From NCBI GenBank assembly GCA_049999765.1, contig JBNGIQ010009312.1:51334-115333 (forward strand): a DNA stretch of 64,000 nucleotides. Direction: 5' to 3'. Shown piece after piece: positions 45,918 to 56,832 of this stretch. The notes beneath the pieces are model-generated. The model saw only the letters and a program-made list of their open reading frames with translations. It ran no database searches and was not told the origin of the DNA. The translations under genes were made by a program, and so were the position numbers. This DNA comes from Phaeoceros laevis. Taxonomy: Eukaryota; Anthocerotophyta; Anthocerotopsida; Notothyladales. Each line of letters opens with the position of its first letter. Position 1 is the first letter of the stretch.

Positions 45918-48136
45918 GCATACACATGTATAGGTGTTTTTGTATTCTTATTTATCATAGCTTTTGACTCTTGAGGCTTTACCTTCTATAAAATGATAAA
46001 GAATTTGATTAAATGATTAAAATCACATATTCATAAAGATAGTGAGTTCTCAAACAAGTTCAAATTGAGTTTATGTAACTTTATGATGTCACTCAAATAA
46101 TTTCCTACCAAACTTATCATTGCTCGGATATTTTGACAATACCAAGTACACAAAAAAAGAAAAGCACTTCATGGGACGCATTCCTTAGATATGGGTATAA
46201 CCTGAGTTTGCCCTCTAATCACCATTGCTATGACATTACAATATTTAAAACCACCAATTGTGTATATTTTTAATAAATTAATTTATTATTTTTGGTGATT
46301 GGTGATTTTTATACCAAATATTCAATGAACTCGTGTGCAATATTTTCAATGACATTATCTATAGATTCTAAAGTTCTAAACCACTTTTGCACACACGTGG
46401 TAAAAGAATATTGTACAAAATTTTATTGTCCAATGTTATCATTTTATTTGTAAGCTCATAGACAAATATTATCTTGGTGAACATAAGGACATAACAAAGC
46501 TTAAGAAAATAATTTTGTGGTTAGCTTGAAACCAACAAAGCAAGCGGGTAGGGTGAACTTGCATGATATCAAACTTGAATTTGGGAGCTTTAAGATGAAA
46601 AATTAGCATTAATCACTATAATTCTTGGTATTCAAATGAATGAGTACCTTCATTCAAAAATATCAGTGCTTAGACAAATACTATAATGTGGTCTTGCATG
46701 CTTAGACAAATACTATAATGTGGTCTTGCATAAATCTAGCTCCGTAACTTTGGATTGGGCAACTCCCCATCACCAAAATTGCATGAAACAATACTTACCT
46801 TAATGTTGTTTCCTGGTATTTTTTAGTGTTAGATAGAATTCTTTGCTAGTTGGATAGTAATACATACAGAAGCACTTTTTACGACATAAACTATCATACA
46901 AGCTATATTTCATTGCTTTCTCACACAAGAACGCAGAGTACCCTTGGCTTGGTTCAAGAACCTAAGCATCAAACACTTGAAAGTTGTATTGCACAATTCA
47001 AAGTTGCATTGTCTGGCTTTCAATTGGTTAAAGACCCTAGTCACCATAATTTCCTATTTGACATTTTTTCCTTTGTTAGATATCAAAATAGATTCTTGAG
47101 ATGAGGCATATGTTCAATTCTCACTACATGTTACATTTCCATGTGAGAAATAGTTGCTTCTCTTTCCACATATGATATATATGTTTTCTATTGTACATCT
47201 TCATATAAAAGCTTTTGTAAGGTTGCGTAATAAATTCTAGCCACATCTTAAACTACATGAAAACATCTTAACTCAATGTTAGGTCTACAGTCCTTTGTTT
47301 CTCAAATTTCTAACATAGATGTAATTCTTGCTCTTTTACACTATTTTTTTATATCATTCACTGTGGATCTCCATGCTCACAATAGTGTAAACATGTAGAT
47401 TGAACACTTTCGTGTAGTGAATGGATAAATTTTTACAATTTTGATTTGAAGACGCAGTTCAAGCTATCTTTCCTTAGCAAGGTACACAACAAATACAACT
47501 AAAAATTAGAACAAAAAAATATTAAATGGTTACTCTCAAAGCTAAGGGTCATTGAAGGCCAGGGCAATCGTGGTTTGCCATAATTGTAGCCCAATGAATT
47601 ACATTTCCAACTCTTCATTCCAACCATTGAAAAACAAACTTTTGTTATAATTCTATTGGTTTGAATTGTTCCAATACCCAGGTACTACTTGCATTTAGGC
47701 ACATATTCTTCCCATCCCAACTGCAGTGAATGCGTCGTGAACTGGCCCTTGTGAAGTTTTAGCCTTTTTTTTCTTTTTATGACGACGACGACCTGTACCA
47801 AAGTCATAGAGTATCTAAGACTAAGGTAAGCATATTTATGTATGTGATTTTAAAATATGCTAAAGCTTTAGTCAAGTGGACATGGATATGTTTATTCAAT
47901 GTATTGTGGATTAATTCACACAAGAGAAACCTCTTATTTTTTTGCAAGTTTTTGTAAGACATGTAATCAACGCAGCTAGCACATCATGTGAGTATTATGG
48001 AGCAACACATGAAAAGGTTTGTATAGAATTTGAGAAGTCCAACAAGTTGGACTCTATAAGTTAAACAATCGACAAATAATTTGAAGATGTTTTTGATTTT
48101 TGCGAAAAGATTTTTGTTCTACAAAATGGTTGTGAG
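45918..48136. other. AT-rich gene-poor stretch
   Basis: Strongly AT-rich compared with the rest of the window. It contains a tandem duplication of a 28-32-bp sequence around 46671-46730 (tgcttagacaaatactataa, then tgtggtcttgca). A plus-strand frame at 46850-47104 (84 codons) has no recognisable features. It may be old transposon sequence, but I see no retrotransposon motif. Confidence 0.5.
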
Positions 48137-48520
48137 TTAAGAGAACATACGCTTGCGCCGTTTTCTTCCATGTAGCTTGTGATGACTATGGCCCTTTCCC
48201 TTATGTTTACGCCGACGAGCCTTGTGAAGGATACGATGAACATGATGGGCATGATGGCTTACATGATGTGCTTTGCGGTGATGGACCACATGATGATGTT
48301 TAGTGTGGTGGTGCCTATGCTTGCCGTGATGGACCACATGATGATGTTTAGTGTGGTGGTGCCTATGCTTGTGGGGATGGACTAGATGATGATGATGATG
48401 ACGCTTCTTACTATGGTGATGAATGAAATGACTATGCTTCTTCCTGTGACGTTTGTGACGTTTGTGCGATTTGTGATGCTTATGCCGCCGATGATGTTTG
48501 ATTACCTTATGTCGACTCAT
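48137..48520 (-). CDS. Small His/Lys/Arg-rich basic protein of unknown function
   Basis: A single intact frame of 127 residues starts at ATG 48520 and stops at 48137. By my count it has about 52 His, 22 Lys and 18 Arg, roughly 72% of all residues. There is no signal peptide or membrane segment. A 16-residue unit (KHRHHHTKHHHVVHHG) is repeated in tandem near the middle. The C-terminus (GRKRRKRMFS) resembles a nuclear localisation signal. All synonymous choices are mixed (CAT/CAC, AAG/AAA, six Arg codons), which argues for selection on the protein rather than a simple DNA repeat. I do not recognise a family. Guesses consistent with composition are DNA packing in sperm (protamine-like), metal binding or binding of an anionic mineral or polymer. 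An artefact of low-complexity DNA is still possible. Confidence 0.55.
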   Translation of the reverse strand: MSRHKVIKHHRRHKHHKSHKRHKRHRKKHSHFIHHHSKKRHHHHHLVHPHKHRHHHTKHHHVVHHGKHRHHHTKHHHVVHHRKAHHVSHHAHHVHRILHKARRRKHKGKGHSHHKLHGRKRRKRMFS

Positions 48521-49580
48521 TGTGGATTACCTATCTAAAGTATACCTATAAGATAGCAACATGCTTCCCTACCCTCTTTTGTAGTAATATCCACTTTTGC
48601 AAAGCTTGAGGAGGCACACACGAAAAAGACGTTTCAGCCATTAGGCTCTATAGCATAACATTTCTCGACTAGCATAATATTTCTCGACTTAATAAATCTC
48701 ACCTACATATTTCTCACGACCGTATGAATACGGTTTTCTAAAGTTTAGTATACTAATTTATAAGATCTAAAAAAATCAAATTGCTGTTTTTAGATAAAAA
48801 GGCCTTACGGTTAGTTGTACTCTCACGAACATGCCAAATGTCAAATTGTGAATTTTGTATTCCAGGTTAAGCCTTCCACCCTTCCAAGATGCTTGTGGTT
48901 ATCTCGCATACAACTATTACTGTCCATGGTGAAGTTGTCAAGGTGACTGAGGAGAAGAAGAAGAAGAACCACACTGTAACCATGGTGAAGTTGTCAAGGT
49001 GAAAAGGAGGAGAAGAAGAACCACACTCTCACGGGGCGCATGTAGTACTGGCCAAAAGTGCGTGGCCAAGTAGTCCAAGTGTGGTCTCGACTGGGTGTAC
49101 TGCTTTTGGGGCAATGCGCGTGTGCACCTCCGCATCATTTGCACTAGTCTAGTATTTTGTATCTTCCACTCCACCTCCACATCATTTGCACTAGTCTAGC
49201 ACTTCGTATCTTCCACTCCAGTCTACGGCAGATGGCAGGAATGCTAGCAGGAATGCTGACAGCCTTTCTAGTCTAGCAGAGGATCTCTTGAATACATCTG
49301 TAAGGCAGAGTGCTGAATATAATCCATGCACCCAGGTGTGAAGTGACTTCCACACATCTATGAGGCAGACTGCTGAACATAACCCATGCACTGAGGTGAA
49401 GTGACTTTCACGAATGACTGTGGGAGAATGGTCTATCCCCAAGTATCTGTTGAAGCTTCATCAAGTCAATGATAACGGAGAGTCCCAACCAGAGTCCCAA
49501 CCAGCTTTCGACAGAACAGCATGCAGTTAGGCAGCTTCAATGGCCTGTATCCCCCCGTAATCTCACCAGAGATAATACGG
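48521..49580. other. Intergenic stretch with short tandem duplications
   Basis: No gene seen. Two copies of a segment of about 50 bp starting ccatggtgaagttgtcaagg and ending in gaagaagaaccacact lie at about 48925-49027. Two copies of another segment of about 48 bp (catcatttgcactagtctag) lie at about 49128-49218, and two diverged copies of a third (tgctgaacataacccatgca) at about 49305-49400. Confidence 0.55.
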
Positions 49581-50949
49581 GCCTTGGGCAGAAGTGCTCA
49601 AGGTGATGCCACTTAACCCTGTGCAGGCTGCATTCATGAAATTTGGTGGGGAGTCTATGGACGGTAGACACAAATAAATGTAGCTACAGTAGTTCCTACA
49701 GTATGATATGCAACTTCCTCCTTGGGCTCCGAACCCTGAACCTCAAGGTTGGAAGAAATCAAGTCTGACTACTTGGATGTCCCCCACTGGACATCAAACA
49801 GAATGGACACATGATATTAGGGGATCAAAACATAAAGGCGCAACAACTAGCTTTCGGCATGATATGCAGCTTCCTTCTTGGGCTTCGACGCCAAGTGTTG
49901 CCACCTGGGTACCTTGAGCAATCACTCCCTGTTCTGGTTCCCACCTAGAGCCCTCTTGTGGACAGGTTTCTCTCTGCTGCCACGTACCATCCATGAGACT
50001 TCAGCTAGAGCACACTGAACACATGAAGAACAATAGTATCTCAGCAACCATGGTTCCGTGCTCCACATTTAACAATACTGCTGCATCTGGTCATGCTAAT
50101 CACACGTTTGCAATTGGTGGCAGCACATTTGCTACTGCCAGGCTTTACCTTACGGACTTTGACCAGTAAAAAAACCCTGCCGCGGATGAATTTCTGGAAG
50201 ACCTTCACAAGCCAAGGCTTAATTGGTACTGCAAACCACATGTACTTACAATGTGACATGAAGCACTCAGGTCTTGTCTACTTGAAGGCGGCACCCGCTC
50301 ATGACGACGATCGTTCTTCCCTAGTGTTTCACACACTTGCTGAGCTCAGTCTTATAGGACGGATAATCACAATTCACCGATATGACCACTTGACTGGCTC
50401 AATACACTAGAAAGGCAGGCGAGCTCTCATAGAATTCGTGGTTCTCATTGATTGATTCCTTGTCTCTAGCCAAACCGGCCGGGACCCTAGGACGCTAGTA
50501 AGCGACCTTCCGATGGGAACGGCAGAAGTCTTGAAGACACAATTGTCGCAAACAGAGAACCGGCAGTCTGGAATACCCCCTAAGAGCAGGCATTATCAAT
50601 CACAAAACCTTGTGGGACACAGTGCGATCTTGATCAGTGACAAGAGTAACAAACAAGCATGGGCACTCAGAACTCAGAACAGAAGAACTGACATTTTAGA
50701 TTACGAGAACACCGCTCTGCATGCAGTTTAGCAGCGACCCTGATCTTCTGTTGGCAGAATATCCCGCACTTATCCCACCAGAGATGAACATGTCGAATAC
50801 AGCCTTGGGAAGAGCTCAAGTTGATGCCAGGTGGACCCTGGCAGGCTGCATTCATGAGATTAGGCGGACAAACATCCACGGCCGATGAATAAAATGGATG
50901 CAGCTACTCCCTACTGCATGATATGCAACTTCCTTCTTGAGCTTAAGGG

Positions 50950-50978
50950 CTTCGAACCCTGCATTTCAGGGTTCGAAG
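50950..50978. repeat. Perfect 12-bp inverted repeat (hairpin)
   Basis: CTTCGAACCCTG at 50950-50961 is followed after 5 bases by its exact complement at 50967-50978. The same stem with a different loop recurs at 51486-51514 in the neighbouring repeat unit. Confidence 0.8.
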
Positions 50979-51012
50979 ACATCAAGTGTTACCACTTGGA
51001 TATGTCCCCACA

Positions 51013-51022
51013 NNNNNNNNNN
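51013..51022. other. Assembly gap of 10 N
   Basis: Ten undetermined bases within a tandem repeat unit, where assembly is expected to be difficult. Confidence 0.95.
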
Positions 51023-51517
51023 CAAACATCAAGAAAAAATGCACATATCGAAATGGATGCAACAAGAATCGCTTCCTTCTTGGGCTTCGAACCATGCACT
51101 TCTGAGTGTTAGTCTACCGGGGACTAGTAACTAACGAACGCTCAACCGGGAGAATACGAGTAAAACGTGGTCGGAAACAACAACTATCTGCAGCTGGTTG
51201 AAATGTACCTTGCAGAGCTAACTTGAGCAATTCTTTTGTGCTTTGGCCCTCCAAGTTCCAACCCAGAGCCGTCCTTGTCGACATGTTCCGCTCTGCAGCC
51301 GTAAACATCCACGAGAACCACAAACTTAGCATTAGCCTTGGGAAGAACTCAAGTTGATGCCAGGTGGACCCTGGCAGGTTGCATTCATGAGATTAGGCGG
51401 AAAAAAATAATCCATGGACGATAAATAAAATGAATGCAGCTACTCCCTACTACATGATATGCAACTTCCTTCTTGGGCTTAAGGGCTTCGAACCCTGCCC
51501 CTCAGGGTTCGAAGCAA

Positions 51518-51902
51518 TCAAGTGTTACCTCTTGGATATGTCCCCACACGGGACGTCCAAACCTCAAGCAAAATGCACATATCCAAATGGATGCAACTAG
51601 AAATGTAGCTTCCTTCTTGGGCTTCGAACCCTGAACTTCTGCGTGTTAGTCTACCCCTTAAAAACCCCCGAGGACTAACTAATGAACGTATGCAGTCAAC
51701 GGGGCAAATTCGAGTAAAACAACGTGCTCGGAAACAACAACTACCTGCAGCTGGTCGAGATGTACCTTGCCAAGTTAACTTGAGCAATTAATTTGTGACT
51801 TTGGCCCTCCAAGTTCAAACCCAGAGCCTTCCCGACAGGTTCCGCTCTGCAGCCGTAAAAATCCACGAGAAACACAAACTTAGCATTTCCGGCCTGATCC
51901 AT
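51518..51902 (-). CDS. Candidate small spliced gene in the repeat array, unknown function
   Basis: On the minus strand an ATG at 51902 opens 52 codons (MDQAGNAKFVFLVDFYGC at the start) up to a GT donor after 51745 (AG|gtagtt). The phase continues from an acceptor near 51650 (RLTRRSSGFEAQEGSY) to a stop at 51518. The homologous unit at about 51182-51330 has lost both the ATG and the donor GT, and the copy near 49860-49995 keeps only EAQEGSCIS-like traces. The sequence looks protein-like but matches no family I know. It may be one surviving copy of a young duplicated gene, or an accident of open frames. Confidence 0.28.
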
Positions 51903-52121
51903 GAAATCTCAGGAAGAGCCGACTGCAAAATGTACTTTGCATCTCAGGGACAATGCTTGGCAGATTCTGTCTGTAATCAAAACTCGTCGGGTAGCAAAAC
52001 TTGTTGTCAAACTTTTACTTACAGAACTTGTGAACGAGATTTGATTTGAGTCCAAAGACTGGACACCATGTCCTTCGACGATTTTCAGAAGTAAATCTTG
52101 AATTCCCAGTGTTGATGCCAA

Positions 52122-54273
52122 GGTGTTCTCGATCCCTCAAAATGAAATAAGACCCTCCGGTCCTCTTCATTCTTCACCAAGTGTCAGTCCGAGTTTTTCC
52201 AGGCACCGTTCTTCTAATATTGCACCAAAGCCTGCAGGGCACCAGCAACCGCTGCCTTGTCTTTTGCAGCAAACCTGCTTACTTGCGTGCTAACGTGTTA
52301 CTATGGAACCTGTCCATCTGCATCCCTCCAACTTCTACAGTCCCACATCATATTGACATCTGAAAGATCTGTCGAGCATCCACCTCGCTACCACATAACC
52401 CTTCACACACATTGAGGGCAACTTCTGCTCTCTACACACCGGGTTGAAGCCGTGGTATGCACCCAAACATTCAGTCGTTCCTCTCGCAAGTCCACACGAG
52501 CTCAAGTGTGAATATGAATATCTAGCTCCCACTTCGTCCTTTCTTTCTTGCCACCGATGGTTGGACGCTTAGAATGCTTCTGCCAAGGATGGATCCACAT
52601 GTACAAGTTTGTGGCCCCAAACAATGCGCTACACTGACCAGCTTAGCTTAAAAGGTCAGGTTACCTGCAAGGCCAGCCACACCGAATCAATGCCAGGCAC
52701 GCAGACCTGTAGAAATCAGATTCCCGAAACACCCAGAACACATTGTGCCCACACGGAAATGTCGCTGCCGTCATCCCAAGAACTGACCATTCATCAACCC
52801 AGAAGGCTAGCGCTGACGAGGATCCCCATCCTATACATGCACTCATTTATTTCCCCATTGAGCTCCAAAATACCTCGACCCTCCAAATCCAAAGAGCTAA
52901 CAAGCTTTGGACACCCTTTGAAGTCATTTGTCTTGCCACTGAGCTCCACAACACCTCCTTTCTCCAGAAAAGCTGCGCCTTGCTGCCAGGACTGCAGCAG
53001 CCCACAACGGCAAAAAGCCACACCTCAGCAAGATGACCAGCAGCTGCGCAGCACAAAACTACTGGAAGCCAAACCAGTACCTTAACTTTTTGTGGGCCAT
53101 CTTTCGGCGCTGGCACCCGAGACGCAGAGGAGGCTGCCTGCCACGCTGACCCAACTCTTGGCCGGAGCTGGCATGCACGCAATTACGTCCCTCGTACTTC
53201 AGTAAGCAGCGCAGCCAGATCACCAAAAACCGTTCCATAAGCGTCGTGATCCTTATACCCCTCCGTGTTTACCACTACCGGAAGTAAGGTTTAATGGCTT
53301 GACCGCAACTAGGCCAGGTGGTCGCAGACTGCAAAATTGGAATTCCGTGTATAGCACCGAAAGAGAATCTGGCTAAGATTGTGCAAGCGAGGCAGATTCT
53401 TAGAACCTGGCAAGCACATGCGTATATCTGTTTGAACCTGGCTGGCCGGGGTGGAAGGTTGGACAGTTTAGTGGAGTTGGTGACGCACACTGCCATAAGT
53501 CGGGCTATGCTGAGTATGAGGGCCTAGAAGCTTTTTTTTTTCTCTGCGTGAACAAGTGGAGGTGAGGTGTTGGCTGACTCTTCAATGCTGTTGGGTCGCT
53601 TGCTAATTGGACCCGCGAGCAGCTCCATTCACAGCTTGAAAGGAGGGTAGAAGCTCCGATACATTCAAGAACTCAATTGTGACATATTTTACGAGATATG
53701 ATGATAGCTTACAATCGAGGCTACACTGTTTCAAGATAGGTCGAGGTCTGCAGAAGAGGCACTCTACTTGTACAAGCTTCAACATCCTTCCTTTCATTTA
53801 TAGATCCAACGTTCACAACAAGCCCAGACACTACAAGGAATTAACGGAAGTACTGTCGAACAACCCTAAGTACGAGGAAAAACCTGCTACATGAGTCCAG
53901 AAGTTAGTCTTGCCTTCCAGACGGATCCAAGACTGCATTCATCCATTTGATATCAGGTGCGAAGGGCTCAGTAGCAGGCCATATGGAGAGAACTGGAGTC
54001 ATCCTCAGGGATTACTTGCAGCCTTGAAGAAACCACCTCCGCTTCCAGAAGCTGGTCACCATCATGGAACTCCGGAGTAGGATCAAAGACAAGCAGAGGA
54101 CATACCAGTTAGTGATTGTACCTGGATGCAGTGGATAAGTTGAACCAGTGAGAGCCTCAAGCCATCTGAAGGGGAAAGTGCGCATCTGGTCACTGCTACA
54201 AGTCCAAAAGACACTCCTCTGGCTCTGTGGTCCAAAGGTCGACTACCTCCATCAGCCACGTTCAAAGCTCAAA
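52122..54273. other. Stretch without a confident gene
   Basis: Some frames look weakly coding: plus 53318-53527 (69 codons, contains LRTWQAHAYICLNLAG) and minus about 53010-52847 (contains GGVVELSGKTNDFKGCPKLV). Neither could be joined into a spliced gene or matched to a family. Confidence 0.4.
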
Positions 54274-56227
54274 CTACTTGCGACTTGCAAAAGCTGGTTG
54301 TAAAACTCCAGCTGGAGTGACATCCAATGACGAACTTCCTTTGCTGGGGGCAACGACTGTAGGGGCCTCCACTCCCATGAACATGTCATCAAAATGCATA
54401 GCAAATATGGGTTTCGACATTAATACTGCCTGTACTCCTGCATTATTCTCTGTCGCCGTCCTCACCCCGGGCTCTTTGATGAACTCACTTTCAAGATGTG
54501 TACTGCCTGTTGTTGTGACAACAGCTGCAGGAGGTACCACCCTAATCCTGCACAAGCAAACAGACACTAGTTATCCTTTAGAAGACACACAGAATCGGAA
54601 CATATCACCTATGCAGAGAAAGGAGCAGCACCTGCAACGTAGGTCGCATGAGTATTTCAACAGTTGAGGCTGCAGGGTTGTCTTGCCACTGCCCAATATG
54701 TCAGCTTAGTCTAGAGTGCGAAAAGGGGCGGTGTTCGAGATTCTATCATCGTGCAGACTTACTTCAACAGTCCCTCAATGGCCCCTGAAGCGAAAAAATA
54801 GCAGCGAAGTACCTAGGTACTGACCTGAAACTTGGAAGTGACATCTTGATGCTGGGTCCATTCCAGCCCCCCCGCAGCTCATTTTGTATCACCGCTGCCA
54901 CAGCACAAGGTTTCCAGATTTCAGATACATTCACTTCCTGTCCCTTTAACAAAAGGGACAGAAAGCAGAAGTCAGAAAGCTGCTGAAGAACAGCCAAATA
55001 AGTTGACAATAGTCGCAAAATGCAGTCACATCAAGTCAAGAGGGGGCCAAGTGACATGGAGCATCATGTCTTACTATTCTGTGGAAGGGTAATATGGCAG
55101 AGATGATGACGTTGCCCTTCTTCGACTCGGATGTCGAATCCAATGTTACATAATTCCGTCGTACTGGATGTTGGTTGTCCTTTAGCATTTCTCCATGGCC
55201 TGAAGAACTTGGTGGCCATATTCCTCCAGGCTGGTTGTCTCTTGACCGTTAAGGAGGCTGTCTGTCGGGGCAATAGAGCAATGAGAAAACAGGCAAACTG
55301 AAGCTTTTTTTTGCAAAAACTGATGATGTTTCTGAGCACAAAATCCCAATCGGTATACGAACCTGTGAGAACTTTGCAAACTGGCTTGGAAGTCCCACCT
55401 CCTGCAGCAGCAGCAACCTCTTCAGAGATAGACTTGAAAGCGATTCAACACGAGATTACAGGCTGCAGCAAGATCCCCTGATACCTTCCTGCCATGGTCG
55501 CAAGCTTCTTCACTATTGACTAGCACTTTGGCAGCCCAGCTACATAGAAACTAAGCAATCCATAAATTAGCTGCAGGATCTAGTCCGAGAGATCAATAGG
55601 AGACTTCAGTTTTGCATAACACTGAAGAAATCCGGATACTTCGTGCACAAAAAGTAGGTGTTCGAAAGTTTACGCGCAAGAGGTTGGAGGGTTCCACACT
55701 ATGCCTGCAATGACGACGAGCTGCACAAATGGCCAAATAAATGTCTTCACTTCAGGCCACAGCAGCTCAGAATTGGAACAAGGAGCTCCGATCTTATATC
55801 ACGCAAGTACTACCTAACCGACAGAAATTGGTGGAAACACTGAAGCACCGGTCATAGATATTCACAACCTCGTCAAACACACCAGCCGGGCTACCATTGT
55901 AACGTGCAAGGTAGAGTCCTCCCAGAGTATAGCTGCACGGTACATCCACCAGGCTTCTATCAGCCAATGCACAGCCTGGTTTTGCAACTGCGGCGAAGTG
56001 TACACCCTCACCCGAACGCTTGCACCAATTTGAGCTCCGGTGGTATGAACTGCTGCGCAACGTCCGCCCTCACCAGATGCAGCTGGTACAAGGCCCTGAG
56101 ATGCAAGTCCACCACTGTTACTCTCCGCTTGCCAACGAACAATGACATAGAGCCGGCCTCTGCACACTCACCTACCAGTGAAGGCCCAGGGTGCCCCCTC
56201 GCCGTATCCCCCAGTGCGCCCTGCCAT
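54274..56227 (-). CDS. NXD1: NXD1-like protein required for neoxanthin formation
   Basis: Ten exons join in phase: 56227-56172, 56095-56012, 55932-55869, 55720-55674, 55539-55485, 55401-55363, 55230-55075, 54937-54825, 54688-54632 and 54547-54274, about 314 residues. Family landmarks in order: PWAFTGRALYQLHLVRAD, FIPPELKLVQAFGYTLGG, YLARYNGSPAGVFDELVVIAG, WNPPTSCAWAAKVLVNSEEA, EVGLPSQFAKFS, WNGPSIKMSLPSFSGK, LLKYSCDLRCR and VEAPTVVAPSK. These match plant NXD1 (neoxanthin-deficient 1), a protein of acetoacetate-decarboxylase-like fold needed for neoxanthin, the carotenoid precursor of ABA; its biochemical role is not settled. No plastid leader is evident. Exon 7 is the least secure: it is the least conserved part and its acceptor was chosen by phase. 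Confidence 0.88.
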
Positions 56228-56832
56228 CTCGGTTGATTACACCCCCGCTAGTGCAACGCTTCAATCTGTCAAGCTCGACGAGGAAAGCCACACTACAAAA
56301 GCAACCGCCGGTTGTTCGAAGCCCATCACTTCTGCCGTCATTCAACTATGTGAATCGTCAAATGATATCACATATCACGTGCAGACGATACTGAACATTC
56401 GAAGTCAACCAGACAGGCGGGATTTGAAGAGCATTGCGAGCACGAAAATTCACCTCGAACTGGGTCAGTGGGTCACTCCCCGGTAATGAAAGAATATAGA
56501 TAAAAAGCAAAAAGCACCCCCAAAGACTTAACCGTTAATCCCCATGACACATGTGGTCCTGTTCGGCATTTAAGGGTTGATTTGAGCCTCTCGGTTTAAT
56601 TAAGGGCTCTCGGCGTTTCACATCGGCTATATATGTATGGTTGCGCATGCGTTTTATCATCACTTCCGCTTGTGCTGCATGCGCTTTCTCATCATCTGCT
56701 CTTGTGCTGCGTGCGCTTTATCATCCATTGAGTGCTATATGCTTTCAGCTTATCACCACTTGAGTGCTATAACCTCTCCACCTTTGATACTTTTGCTTAG
56801 CACCAATCCCTCTCTATAGGGGCCTTTGAGAG
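56228..56832. other. Divergent promoter region between NXD1 and an F-box gene
   Basis: Near 56637-56770 the sequence has two imperfect tandem repeats of about 35 bp around gtgctgcatgcgctttctca and a twofold gagtgctata motif, just upstream of the F-box start codon. No coding exon seen. Confidence 0.45.

Larger units (their letters stand above)
49582..51889. repeat. Array of about 530-bp repeat units
   Basis: Two well-matched units lie head to tail at about 50801-51332 and 51333-51889; a third, more diverged unit lies at about 49582-50010. Each unit starts near agccttgggaag..ctcaag, includes atgatatgcaacttccttct, a hairpin of CTTCGAACCCTG and its exact complement, and ends near the segment cacaaacttagcatt. 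A 10-N gap (51013-51022) sits in the first good unit. The units are a local duplication, possibly of gene fragments on the minus strand. Confidence 0.65.

Noticed and set aside
48179-48385. Met-rich plus-strand frame opposite the His-rich gene
   Set aside because: CAT/CAC codons read backwards give ATG/GTG, so a Met/Val-rich shadow is expected; the minus frame is longer and has better start and stop context.
54227-54667. Plus-strand frame of 146 codons
   Set aside because: It is antisense to exon 10 of NXD1, whose translation matches the family end (VEAPTVVAPSK).
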